The notes under the pieces were generated by a model. It was not told the DNA's origin. It saw only the letters and a program-made list of their open reading frames with translations, and did not search any database. From NCBI RefSeq assembly GCF_003600685.1, contig NZ_CP032084.1:3286001-3350000 (forward strand): 64,000 nucleotides of DNA. Reading direction: 5' to 3'. A program made the position numbers and the translations under genes. Positions 38,754 to 46,972 of this stretch are shown one piece after another; the stretch's first letter is position 1; each line of letters begins with the position of its first letter. This stretch comes from Achromobacter sp. B7. Lineage in GTDB: Bacteria > Pseudomonadota > Gammaproteobacteria > Burkholderiales > Burkholderiaceae_B.

Positions 38754-39095
38754 ATGAAGAAAATCACCACCGCCGCTTTCTCCCTGTGCCTGGCATTTGG
38801 CGCCGTCGCCGCGCACGCCGCCGACACCATGGGCAAGGACAGCATGAGCAAAGACGGCATGAGCAAAAGCTCGATGTCCAAGGACGGCATGGCCAAGGAT
38901 GGGATGTCGAAGGATGGCATGGCGAAGGACGGCATGGCCAAGGATGGCATGGCGAAAGACGGCATGGCCAAGGACGGCATGGCGAAAGACGGGATGTCCA
39001 AGGATGGGATGTCGAAAGACGGCATGGCGAAAGACGGCATGTCGCACGACGGCATGAAGAAGGATTCGATGTCCAAGGACGGAATGAGCAAGTAA
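38754..39095 (+). CDS. Secreted methionine-rich MXKDX pentapeptide-repeat protein
   Basis: A 113-residue protein with a Sec signal (about 1-23, ending AAHAA). The mature 90 residues are almost pure pentapeptide repeat (MAKDG/MSKDG), with 18 methionines, about one in five. It belongs to the pentapeptide MXKDX repeat family. Its place between a YedY-like oxidoreductase and exported MsrB/MsrA suggests a sacrificial methionine store that soaks up hypochlorite or similar oxidants and is re-reduced, like MrpX of Azospira suillum. The nearly identical repeats imply possible length variation. AAGGA precedes the ATG. Confidence 0.88.
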   Translation: MKKITTAAFSLCLAFGAVAAHAADTMGKDSMSKDGMSKSSMSKDGMAKDGMSKDGMAKDGMAKDGMAKDGMAKDGMAKDGMSKDGMSKDGMAKDGMSHDGMKKDSMSKDGMSK

Positions 39096-39113
39096 GCGCA
39101 GCAAGCCGCACGC

Positions 39114-39139
39114 GCGCGGGCCGCCCGATTGGCCCGCGC
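39114..39139. other. Strong hairpin between the MXKDX gene and msrB
   Basis: GCGCGGGCC (39114-39122) pairs perfectly with GGCCCGCGC (39131-39139) across an 8-base loop. There is no U-tract, so it is more likely an mRNA-stability or processing element than a terminator. It would let the abundant Met-rich protein be expressed above the downstream enzymes. Confidence 0.5.
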
Positions 39140-39171
39140 CCGGCATGCCGCATTGTTGACGGAGCCACGCC

Positions 39172-39678
39172 ATGACTTTGAACCGCAGACACTTCCTGAC
39201 GCTGGGCGGCGCCGCCGCGCTTGCCGCGGGTCTGGCCCCCTGGCTGACCCCGCGTAACGCCTCGGCCGGCACCGCCGCCGCTGCCTCCTTTCCCTACGCG
39301 TTGACCGACGAGCAATGGCGCGCCCGGTTGACGCCCGCGCAATACCAGGTGTTGCGCCGCGAGGGCACCGAACGCCCCTACACCAGCCCGTTGAACGACG
39401 AACACCGCACCGGCACGTTTTCGTGCGCCGGCTGCGAGCAGCACCTGTTCTCGTCCAGCACCAAATTCGACAGCCGCACCGGCTGGCCCAGCTTCTGGCA
39501 GCCACTGCCCAACGCCGTGGGCGAAACGCGCGACACCGGCTTCGGCATGGTCCGCACCGCCGTGCACTGCGCCAACTGCGGTGGGCACCTGGGCCACGTC
39601 TTTGATGACGGCCCCCGCCCCACCGGCCTGCGGTACTGCATGAACGGGGTCGCCATGACCTTTGCCGCACAGGGCTGA
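39172..39678 (+). CDS. msrB: Exported peptide-methionine (R)-S-oxide reductase
   Basis: Reduces the R-epimer of methionine sulfoxide in proteins. The 168-residue chain has a Tat-like signal (NRRHFLTLGGAAALAAG) and a complete MsrB domain with four zinc Cys (Cys85/Cys88 in CAGC and Cys133/Cys136 in CANC) and the catalytic Cys156 in RYCMNGV. Export matters because most MsrBs are cytoplasmic; here it can reach the Met-rich secreted protein encoded upstream. It is followed after 42 bases by the exported MsrA, giving both stereo-specificities. Confidence 0.93.
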   Translation: MTLNRRHFLTLGGAAALAAGLAPWLTPRNASAGTAAAASFPYALTDEQWRARLTPAQYQVLRREGTERPYTSPLNDEHRTGTFSCAGCEQHLFSSSTKFDSRTGWPSFWQPLPNAVGETRDTGFGMVRTAVHCANCGGHLGHVFDDGPRPTGLRYCMNGVAMTFAAQG

Positions 39679-39720
39679 GGCGCCAAGCCGCTACCCCTTT
39701 CTTTCAGGAATCCTCTGACC

Positions 39721-40428
39721 ATGAACTTCCAAGCCAAAAAATTCTGCGCCGCGCTTGCCGCCGCGTGCGGCCTGCTGGCAGCGGGCGCGGGTGCTTCCCG
39801 CGCCGCTGAAACCGCGTTCATTATCCCCGCCCCGTCTGTCGACGACGCCCAGGCCGCCGCCGCGCAAGAAAAGGCCGTCATCGCCGGCGGCTGCTTCTGG
39901 GGCGTGCAGGCCGTGTTCCAGCATGTCAAAGGCGTCAGCAACGCCGTCTCGGGCTACGCCGGCGGCAAGGCTGACACGGCCAACTACGACACCGTCAGCG
40001 GCGGCCGCTCGGGCCACGCCGAAGCCGTCGAGATCACCTACGACCCCAAGCAGGTCAGCTACGGGCAGCTGCTGCAAATCTACTTTTCCGTCGCCCACGA
40101 CCCCACGCAACTGAACCGCCAGGGCCCCGACCGTGGCACGCAATATCGATCCACGGTGTTCCCGGCGAATGACGGGCAGCGCAAAGTGGCCGAAGCCTAT
40201 ATCGCGCAGCTGAACAAGACCGGCGTGTATTCCAAGCCATTGGCCACCACTGTGGAACCGCTGCAAGCGTTCTACCCTGCCGAGGGCTATCACCAGGATT
40301 ACCTGGTGCGTAATCCGAACAGCATGTACATCGTGATCAACGACGTGCCCAAGGTGGAAAATCTGGCGAAGACGTTCCCGGATAAATATCGCGACAAGCC
40401 GGTGCTGGTGGGCGCGAACGGCAAGTAA
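39721..40428 (+). CDS. msrA: Exported peptide-methionine (S)-S-oxide reductase
   Basis: Reduces the S-epimer of methionine sulfoxide. The protein is 235 aa with an N-terminal signal (about 1-29, ending ASRAA) and a canonical MsrA domain: GGCFWGVQAVF with the catalytic Cys58, GYAGGKADTANYDTVSGGRSGHAE, and HDPTQLNRQGPDRGTQYRS. The usual C-terminal resolving cysteines are absent, so an external reductant is needed. It is last of the cytochrome b-oxidoreductase-MXKDX-msrB-msrA series, and together they form a periplasmic methionine repair system. Confidence 0.94.
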   Translation: MNFQAKKFCAALAAACGLLAAGAGASRAAETAFIIPAPSVDDAQAAAAQEKAVIAGGCFWGVQAVFQHVKGVSNAVSGYAGGKADTANYDTVSGGRSGHAEAVEITYDPKQVSYGQLLQIYFSVAHDPTQLNRQGPDRGTQYRSTVFPANDGQRKVAEAYIAQLNKTGVYSKPLATTVEPLQAFYPAEGYHQDYLVRNPNSMYIVINDVPKVENLAKTFPDKYRDKPVLVGANGK

Positions 40429-40506
40429 GCCTGGCCGAAGATCTGAGCGCGGGCGCGCTGCCATGGGTCGGTGGTGGCGTGCGGGCCCGCGTGCATTCTG
40501 CGTGCG

Positions 40507-42567
40507 TCACTCGAAGCCGATTCGCCTGGCGGCATTCTTGAACAGGGCTTGCGTGTCGGGCGTCAGGCGGAACGCGTCCAGGAAATTTGAGATGCCATAG
40601 GCGGGATTCGACTGATGAATGAGCGCCACAAACGCCAGCGCCTCGTCCTGCCTGTCGGCCAGCGCCAGGCAGTGCGCGGCGATTGCCAGGATGTGCACGT
40701 GAGCGTTGGGACGCATGGCCGCCTTGACTGCCCAGTCGGCGGCCTCGGCGACCCGGCCCAACCGCACCAAAGCCAGCGCGCGAACCGCCAGCATGCCGAA
40801 CATCAAGGGATCGAAGGGGCTCAGATGGCGCGAATGATCGGCAGAGCCAATCGCCGCCTGCGCGTCGCCGGATTGGCAATGGACAAAACCCAAGGTGTAG
40901 TGGCCCAACGCAAAGTTCGGGCTCAGGTCCACGGCGCGCTGCAATTCCGACAATGACGGCTCCTGGCTGCCGCGCAGCCACAGCGCCCGACCCATGGCCC
41001 AATGCGCAGCGGGGTCCCGGTCGTCGGCGATCAGGCTCTGGCCGGCCGCTTTGTACGCGAGATCGACCGACGAATTTTGCTCGCCCCAACGTTGGAATGC
41101 GTCCTGCCAATGCGTGAACGACAGCCCGGCGTACGCCCGCGAATACGTGGGATCCAGCCGCAGCGCCAACTCGAAGAAATGCCTTGCCCGCGCGTTATCC
41201 GCCCGGTTGAACCGGTACATGTGCCACAGGCCGCGATGATGGGCCGACCAGGCGTCCAGCGAATTCGGCGGCGTAAGGATAGCGCGCTCGCGCTCGGCGG
41301 ATTCAATTTCGATGTCGACCGAGGCGACGATCCGGTTGCCGATGTCGTCCAGCGCCACAAAGGCGTCGTCCATCGGGTGATCGAACGTTTCCGCCCACAC
41401 GATGCGCGCGGTGCGCGCCTCGACCAGCGCCACGTCAACGACGATCCGCTTGGCGTGCCGTCGCAGCAAGCCGCTGACCACGAAGTCCACACTCAGCGTC
41501 CGCCCGGCCTCTTCAGGCCCCACGCTGCGCTGATCCAGGGCAAACACGGTGCCCTGCGCAATGACGAACAGGCTACGCAGCTTTGCCAATCGCGTGATGA
41601 TGTCGTAAGCCAGGCCATCGCCCAGGCCGCCCCGCACCCCGCCAGGTGCTGACGCGTCCGCGAACGGCATCACGGCAATCGAGGCGCGACCGGTGTGATC
41701 CTTGCTGCCTTCTGCCTGCGCGGCAAGCACCGCCCTGCCCAAGCCAGCCGGCGGTTCAGGCGGGTCGGATGGCGCCCGCCCCAATTGCCGCCTCAATTGG
41801 CTCCACGCATCGCGCAACGGTCGCCAGTCCAGCCCTTCGTCTTCAAACGCGCGAATCGCGGCGGCCACGTGTTCTTCGCCTTCGCGAAGCTGCTTTCGCG
41901 CACTGAGCGATTGCAGCATCAGCATGTGCGCGTGGCGATCGAACGGCGCCAGGCGCAACCATTTGTCCAGGCAGTCGTAGCGCTCTTCAGAGCCGTCCGG
42001 CAGCAGCGCCGCCAAATGTTCCAACACCGCGGCCTGGCATGCCCTGAACCGCCGCCGCTGCGCCACCAGCCAGCTATCGAACATCGGGCAGGACCGGATG
42101 TGCAGCCCCTCCAGGAATTCTCCGACGAACAGCGCCGCCATCGCGCGCAACGGTTCCACACCCACGTTGCCGATACCCTGCCGCATCGCCTCTTCAATGT
42201 CGACCCCATCCACGTGGCAGTCGTGCAGGTCCAGCGTCACGCTGTCTTGCGCGGCCTGCACGCGGCGTTGGTCCGCGTCGTCCAGCAACGGGCGCGCCTT
42301 GCTGAGGCACCAACGAAGCTCGCCGCGCGGATCGTTCGGCAGGTCCCAGAGCAGTTCGCACAGATATGCCCGGGACACCGGGTGCGTGGCCAGCGCCAGG
42401 TATGCCACCAGCGCGCGCAGCTTGCGCGATGGCGGCAGCGGCAGGGCCACGCCCGCGCGGCGGATCGCCATCGGCCCCAGCAGCTGGATATGAATGGCGC
42501 CGCTCTGGGGAATACCCTTCCCCCCGGTCGACGCGAATTCCACGCCGGCTACCACGTTGGCCTCCAC
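40507..42567 (-). CDS. SARP/BTAD-type regulator with TolB-like and TPR regions
   Basis: A 686-residue cytoplasmic protein. The N-terminal winged helix (about 26-110, IQLLGPMAIRRAGVALPLPP onward) and following BTAD-like helical region (to about 250) match SARP-type activators. The middle (ASIAVMPFADASAPGG, about 298-430) resembles the segment found in CadC/adenylate-cyclase-like regulators. The C-terminal half holds TPR-like helices (ALRLDPTYSRAYAGLSF, AVDLSPNFALGHYTLG). No cyclase catalytic motif is seen. It is divergent from a SAM methyltransferase gene, its likely target. Such proteins are common in Actinobacteria and less so here. Confidence 0.75.
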   Translation of the reverse strand: MEANVVAGVEFASTGGKGIPQSGAIHIQLLGPMAIRRAGVALPLPPSRKLRALVAYLALATHPVSRAYLCELLWDLPNDPRGELRWCLSKARPLLDDADQRRVQAAQDSVTLDLHDCHVDGVDIEEAMRQGIGNVGVEPLRAMAALFVGEFLEGLHIRSCPMFDSWLVAQRRRFRACQAAVLEHLAALLPDGSEERYDCLDKWLRLAPFDRHAHMLMLQSLSARKQLREGEEHVAAAIRAFEDEGLDWRPLRDAWSQLRRQLGRAPSDPPEPPAGLGRAVLAAQAEGSKDHTGRASIAVMPFADASAPGGVRGGLGDGLAYDIITRLAKLRSLFVIAQGTVFALDQRSVGPEEAGRTLSVDFVVSGLLRRHAKRIVVDVALVEARTARIVWAETFDHPMDDAFVALDDIGNRIVASVDIEIESAERERAILTPPNSLDAWSAHHRGLWHMYRFNRADNARARHFFELALRLDPTYSRAYAGLSFTHWQDAFQRWGEQNSSVDLAYKAAGQSLIADDRDPAAHWAMGRALWLRGSQEPSLSELQRAVDLSPNFALGHYTLGFVHCQSGDAQAAIGSADHSRHLSPFDPLMFGMLAVRALALVRLGRVAEAADWAVKAAMRPNAHVHILAIAAHCLALADRQDEALAFVALIHQSNPAYGISNFLDAFRLTPDTQALFKNAARRIGFE

Positions 42568-42686
42568 GCGCCCGCTCTACGGTTGAGTCCCGATCGCGCG
42601 CTACCCGAATAGCCTTTCGTCCGCGCATCGGCACCGCGTCGGCGATATCCGCCCACGCCTTCACCTTGTGTCAATGGAGTCCAGCT

Positions 42687-43538
42687 ATGTCCCCAACCGA
42701 TATTGCCGCCGTTCCTCTTGCGCCGGTTGCCGCGCCGCCCGATCTGGCCGCCGTAAAAACCCGCCAGCAAGCCACCTGGTCTTGCGGTGACTACGCCGTG
42801 GTCGGCACCACGCTTCAGATCGTCGGCGAACAACTGTGCGAGGCGATGGATGTGCGCGCCGGGCAAAAGGTGCTTGATGTGGCGGCCGGTAACGGCAATG
42901 CGTCGCTGGCAGCGGCGCGGCGTTGGTGCGAGGTCGTCGCCACCGACTATGTGCCCGCGCTGTTGAGCCGAGCCCGCGAACGCGCCGCCGCCGAACGGCT
43001 GAAGATCGAGTTTCAGGAAGCCGACGCCGAAGCCCTGCCTTTCGCGCCCGGCAGCTTCGACGCCGTCATGTCCACCTTCGGCGTGATGTTCACGGCCGAC
43101 CAGGACAAGGCCGCCGCCGAATTGGTGCGTGTCTGCCGTGCAGGCGGCAAAATCGGCATGGCCAACTGGACGCCGGAGGGCTTCGTGGGCCAGATTTTCA
43201 AGACGATCGGCAAGCACGTCCCCCCGCCGGCCGGCGTCAAATCGCCCGCGCTGTGGGGCACCCGCGCGCGTATCGACGAGATGTTCGGCGCACATGCCAA
43301 GGCGATCCAAGCGGAACCGCGACATTTCGTTTTCCGGTATCGCTCGCCGGCGCACTGGCTGCAAGTCTTCAAAAGCTATTACGGCCCGGTCCTCAAGGCG
43401 TTTTCCATACTGGAGCCCGCCGCGCAAGCCGCCCTGGAAAGCGACCTGATAGCGCAAATAGACCGGTTCAATCGCTCTGGCGATGCCGGGGTGGTGGTGC
43501 CCAGTGAATACCTGGAAATCGTGATCACCCGTCAGTGA
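42687..43538 (+). CDS. Class I SAM-dependent methyltransferase
   Basis: A 283-residue methyltransferase of the UbiE/COQ5-like group. SAM-binding motif I is VLDVAAGNGNASLAAA (about 62-77), then ATDYVPALLSRAR, EADAEALPFAPGSFDAV (motif II/III) and LVRVCRAGGKIGMANW. ATG 42687 follows TGGAG and is preferred to the very long upstream frame. It is divergent from the SARP-type regulator. The substrate is unknown; it could be a small molecule such as a quinone precursor or a toxic metabolite. After it come 259 bases in which I see no gene, only GC-rich sequence. Confidence 0.85.
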   Translation: MSPTDIAAVPLAPVAAPPDLAAVKTRQQATWSCGDYAVVGTTLQIVGEQLCEAMDVRAGQKVLDVAAGNGNASLAAARRWCEVVATDYVPALLSRARERAAAERLKIEFQEADAEALPFAPGSFDAVMSTFGVMFTADQDKAAAELVRVCRAGGKIGMANWTPEGFVGQIFKTIGKHVPPPAGVKSPALWGTRARIDEMFGAHAKAIQAEPRHFVFRYRSPAHWLQVFKSYYGPVLKAFSILEPAAQAALESDLIAQIDRFNRSGDAGVVVPSEYLEIVITRQ

Positions 43539-43797
43539 CGGGGACGCTGCCCGGAGCCCCGTGGCGCAGGTGCTACCCGGGCGGACAGCAAGCAGATGGT
43601 CCATGGCGCGACGCCTTCCTTCCCATCCGCGTGGCGGGCAGACGGGGCGATGCGAAGCATGTGGCATGCAAAGCTGGCGCGCGGGCTTGCGGCCCGCCGC
43701 CAGGCCGGTGCTGGTCCTTCGCCTGAAATCATACGCCTGCCCGCGCGCCTGCTGGTTCTATGTGCCCGCTGTTATCCGGCACAGAGTGCCGCTGCGA

Positions 43798-44763
43798 TCA
43801 CTCGCGCTTGCGCTGCTTTGCGCTGGCCTCGAACTCGGCCGACAAGCGCAGCTGCTCTTGCTTGTAGTCGTCCAGGCTGCCGCGGTAGCCGTCCAGATAC
43901 AGATCCTGCCGGGCCTTGTCCATCGCCGTTGACGTCGCGGCCTGCCTGACGAAGTTTGCAAGCTGCGTACGCACGGGTTCGGGAATACCGCTGCGCACCG
44001 CCACGCTGTAGCTGCTGTGAAACACCATGTCGGGCACGCCAAGCTCGGCAAACGTCTTCACGCCCGGCAGATGGCTTACGCTGCCCGGCCGCCCGGTGTA
44101 GGCCAGCACCTTGACGTGCGGATTGTCCTTGACGCTTTGCGTGGTGCCGATCGTGGTGAAGTAGCCGTCGATCTGGCCCCCGAGGATGGCCGTCAGCCCT
44201 TCGGCCCCGCCCTTGAAGGGAATCGGGCGGTATTGCGTGCCCAGGCTTGCTGCCAGCCTGGCCGCCAAGGTGGAATAGGTGCCGATGCCCAGGTCCGCAA
44301 TGCCGATGTCCATTTCGCGCTTCACGCCTTTCAGGTCCTGAAGCGAGTTCCAGCCGCGGTCGGCCGGCACGATGAAGGCGTAGCTGCTTTGGGCCAGCGG
44401 GGCCAGGATGTCGAAGTCCGAAAATTCGTATCCCGCGCCGGGCGTCGTCAGCTTCGCGCTGTAGAAACCTTCGGCATGCACCAGCAAGGTGTAGCCGTCG
44501 GCGGGCCGGTTCTTGACGGCCATGATGCCGATGGCCGAGCCGGCGCCCGGCCGGTTTTCCACCACCACAGTCTGCCCCATGATTGCCCCGAGTTGCTGGG
44601 CGAACGCGCGCGAGATGGCGTCCGTAGCGGCCCCCGGCGGATACGGGACCACAAGCCGCACGGGCTTGTCCGGATACGCCGTTTGCGCGGCGGCCGAAAA
44701 GGAAAACAGTGCGCTGAACACCGCGCCTGTCAGCAGCAGACGGCGGCGAATGGTGAAAGGCAT
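43798..44763 (-). CDS. Bug family periplasmic solute-binding protein
   Basis: A 321-residue TctC-like receptor. Its signal peptide (about 1-26) has an arginine-rich start (TIRRRLLLTGAVFSALF), then AYPDKPVRLVVPYPPGAATD, GQTVVVENRPGAGSA and ADGYTLLVHAEG, all Bug hallmarks. The frame is open to 44883, but ATG 44763 starts the signal peptide and has AAAAGAGCAAG ahead. It is divergent from another Bug gene (45030), an arrangement that leaves both without an adjacent TctA/TctB. Substrate unknown. Confidence 0.88.
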   Translation of the reverse strand: MPFTIRRRLLLTGAVFSALFSFSAAAQTAYPDKPVRLVVPYPPGAATDAISRAFAQQLGAIMGQTVVVENRPGAGSAIGIMAVKNRPADGYTLLVHAEGFYSAKLTTPGAGYEFSDFDILAPLAQSSYAFIVPADRGWNSLQDLKGVKREMDIGIADLGIGTYSTLAARLAASLGTQYRPIPFKGGAEGLTAILGGQIDGYFTTIGTTQSVKDNPHVKVLAYTGRPGSVSHLPGVKTFAELGVPDMVFHSSYSVAVRSGIPEPVRTQLANFVRQAATSTAMDKARQDLYLDGYRGSLDDYKQEQLRLSAEFEASAKQRKRE

Positions 44764-44990
44764 GGCTTGCTCTTTTTCAGTTGTCCCCGCGAAAGTGTAT
44801 CGAGCCGCCGCGCGATCCATTCCGCCGAATTCTGAAGATGTCTTCTGCAAAAAATGCAGCACGCCGGCACCGCGCGCCGCCATCGGCCATGCCCATGACT
44901 CCTTCGATTCATGCAGTTCTGATCTGCGCCCCGAGCTATAGCCAAGCCGGTTCAGCTACCTAGAATTTAGAGCTCCAGATAACTCAAAAG

Positions 44991-45010
44991 TGAATTGAAA
45001 AATCAATTCA
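44991..45010. promoter_or_regulatory. 8-bp palindromic operator candidate
   Basis: TGAATTGA-AAAA-TCAATTCA is a perfect 8-bp dyad only 20 bases ahead of the Bug start at 45030 and just upstream of its CGGAGA ribosome site. A bound repressor would block the Bug-SDR operon. The TTGA-N4-TCAA core has spacing unlike FNR, so a different regulator is implied. Confidence 0.45.
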
Positions 45011-45029
45011 AACATTCCGGAGACAAGCC

Positions 45030-46016
45030 ATGACCCATCCCCTTCCCGCCCGACGGGCCATCCTGCTGGGCGGCGTGCTGTTGGGCCTGGGCGTCAACGC
45101 CCTGGCCGCCCCCAGCGCTTGGCCCGACCGCCCCATTCGCCTGGTCGTCGCCGGTTCGCCCGGCGCGGGTGGCGACATTTTTGCCCGCCTGATCGCCGCC
45201 CCCTTGTCCAAGACGCTTGGGCAGCCCATCGTCGTGGAATCCAAGCCCGGCGCCAACGGCATGATTGCGTGCGACGCGGTGGCCAAGGCGGCGCCCGACG
45301 GCTACACCTTGCTGCTGGCGCCCTCGTCCGCCATCTTGCTGAACCCGGTGGTGCTGCCCTCGCTGCCTTACGACCCGGACAAAGACCTGCTGCCCATTGC
45401 GCAGGTCGGCGCCGCGGGCATCCTGCTGGTCGCCAACCCCAGCATGGGGTTCAAGAACCTGGCGGACATGGTCGCCTATGCCAAGGCCAACCCCGGCAAG
45501 TTGGCGTACGGTTCGTGGGGAACGGGCTCATCCGGCAACCTGGCCATGGAAGGCATCAAGGCGCACTACGGTCTGGACATGCCGCACATTCCGTACAAGC
45601 AGCTGGTCACGGAAAGCACCGACCTGATCGCCAACACCATCAGCGTCGGCTTCATGGACATCGCCTCGCCGATTCCATTCATGCGTAGCGGCAAATTGGT
45701 CGCGCTGGGCCAGACGGGTTCGCGGCGCTGGCCCGCCACGATGGATGTGCCGACGCTGGCCGAACAAGGCTACAACTTCGAAGCCGATGGCTGGTATGGC
45801 GTTTTTGCGCCGGCGGGCACGCCGCCCCAGATCATCGACCGGCTCAACACCGAGATCTATCGCGCGCAGCACGCCCCCGATGTCCGCGAAAAAATCGAAG
45901 GCCAGAACATGATCATCCCCGCGGATATCTCCGCCAAGGAATTCGCGGCATCGATCAAGCGCGACGCGGTCATCTGGCAAGGCCTGGCGCAAGTGGCCGA
46001 CTTGAAAAACAAATAG
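45030..46016 (+). CDS. Bug family periplasmic solute-binding protein
   Basis: A 328-residue TctC-like receptor with a signal peptide (about 1-26, GGVLLGLGVNALA) and the Bug opening WPDRPIRLVVAGSPGAGGD, where AGSPGAGG replaces the more usual PYPPGG, suggesting a different ligand. GQPIVVESKPGANGM and APDGYTLLLAPSS follow. CGGAGA precedes the ATG. The SDR gene starts 10 bases after its stop, so the two probably form an operon for uptake and oxidation of one hydroxy compound. Confidence 0.9.
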   Translation: MTHPLPARRAILLGGVLLGLGVNALAAPSAWPDRPIRLVVAGSPGAGGDIFARLIAAPLSKTLGQPIVVESKPGANGMIACDAVAKAAPDGYTLLLAPSSAILLNPVVLPSLPYDPDKDLLPIAQVGAAGILLVANPSMGFKNLADMVAYAKANPGKLAYGSWGTGSSGNLAMEGIKAHYGLDMPHIPYKQLVTESTDLIANTISVGFMDIASPIPFMRSGKLVALGQTGSRRWPATMDVPTLAEQGYNFEADGWYGVFAPAGTPPQIIDRLNTEIYRAQHAPDVREKIEGQNMIIPADISAKEFAASIKRDAVIWQGLAQVADLKNK

Positions 46017-46025
46017 GCGGCACGC

Positions 46026-46811
46026 ATGGATACCTCTTTCAACACGCCTTTTGCGGTAAACGCCTTGCAAGGCCGCGTGGCCGTGGTCACCGGCGCCAGC
46101 GGCGGCATCGGCCTGGCCATCTGCCGGCAACTTCAATCGATGGGCGCGGCCGTCGTGCAGGTGGACGTCAACGCGGGCGACGCCGGCGTCCAGGCGGATA
46201 GCCCGCTGAACCTGTGCTGCGATATCGCAGAGCCGGACGCGGTGGCGGATATGGCCGCGCAAGTGGCGCAGCGCTTCGGCCGCTGCGACATACTGGTCAA
46301 CAACGCGGCCATCAGCGCCGCGCCGGTGGGCCTGGAGGCGTTCCCGATCGACTTATGGGACCGCATCTTTCGCGTCAATCTGCGCGGCGCGTTGCTGTGC
46401 GCTCAGAAGCTGTTTCCGCTGATGCGCGAACAACAGGCGGGCAGCATCATCAATGTGGCGTCGATCTCTGCCCACACGCCCACGCGTGTGGGCGCCTACG
46501 GTTCGACCAAGTCTGCCCTACTGGCGCTGACCCGCCAGATGGCGGTGGAATGGGGCCCCCTGGGCATACACACCAACGCCATCAGCCCGGGGATGATCCG
46601 CACGCCGCTGTCGGAACCCCATTACCGCGACGACGCCGTGCTGCAAAAACGCGTCGCCCACATCCCGGCGCGACGCATCGGCCTTCCCTCGGACATCGCG
46701 GGCGCCGTGGCCTTTCTGGCCAGCGACGCGTCGCACTATGTGAATGGGCAGGACATCGTGGTGGATGGCGGCTTCCTGAAAGCATCACTGACGAATCTGT
46801 ATGCAAGCTGA
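46026..46811 (+). CDS. Short-chain dehydrogenase/reductase
   Basis: A 261-residue classical SDR that should use NAD(P)(H). The cofactor motif is [12 protein letters not shown] (about 21-32), then NNAAIS, and the active-site set Ser (INVASISA), Tyr and Lys in [14 protein letters not shown]. The ending [17 protein letters not shown] is typical of the FabG-like group. It is encoded directly after a Bug receptor, so oxidation of an imported hydroxy acid or sugar alcohol is a fair guess. Confidence 0.92.
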   Translation: MDTSFNTPFAVNALQGRVAVVTGASGGIGLAICRQLQSMGAAVVQVDVNAGDAGVQADSPLNLCCDIAEPDAVADMAAQVAQRFGRCDILVNNAAISAAPVGLEAFPIDLWDRIFRVNLRGALLCAQKLFPLMREQQAGSIINVASISAHTPTRVGAYGSTKSALLALTRQMAVEWGPLGIHTNAISPGMIRTPLSEPHYRDDAVLQKRVAHIPARRIGLPSDIAGAVAFLASDASHYVNGQDIVVDGGFLKASLTNLYAS

Positions 46812-46972
46812 AACCGAACGCTGAAGGGGGTAGACAGCAGCGCTTTGCTCCACGCGGCGCATGCCTGCGCACCCCTGATTTCCGGTGGCGGCGAGGGCCG
46901 CTAAAATACAGCGATCCACGGTTTGCGGACCTGTCATGCCTTTCTTGGTCCGACGCGAACGAAGATCCAACA

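Noticed and set aside
38754..39095. Collagen- or silk-like structural repeat protein
   Set aside because: The repeat is MXKDX with Met every fifth residue and the gene sits among Met-sulfoxide repair genes, so the MXKDX family fits better.
43539..43797. Small ORFs in the gap between the methyltransferase and Bug genes
   Set aside because: They lack ribosome sites and protein-like composition; I see no gene in this 259-base stretch.
44991..45010. FNR site ahead of the Bug gene at 45030
   Set aside because: The TTGA and TCAA halves are 4 bases apart, not the 6 needed for FNR.
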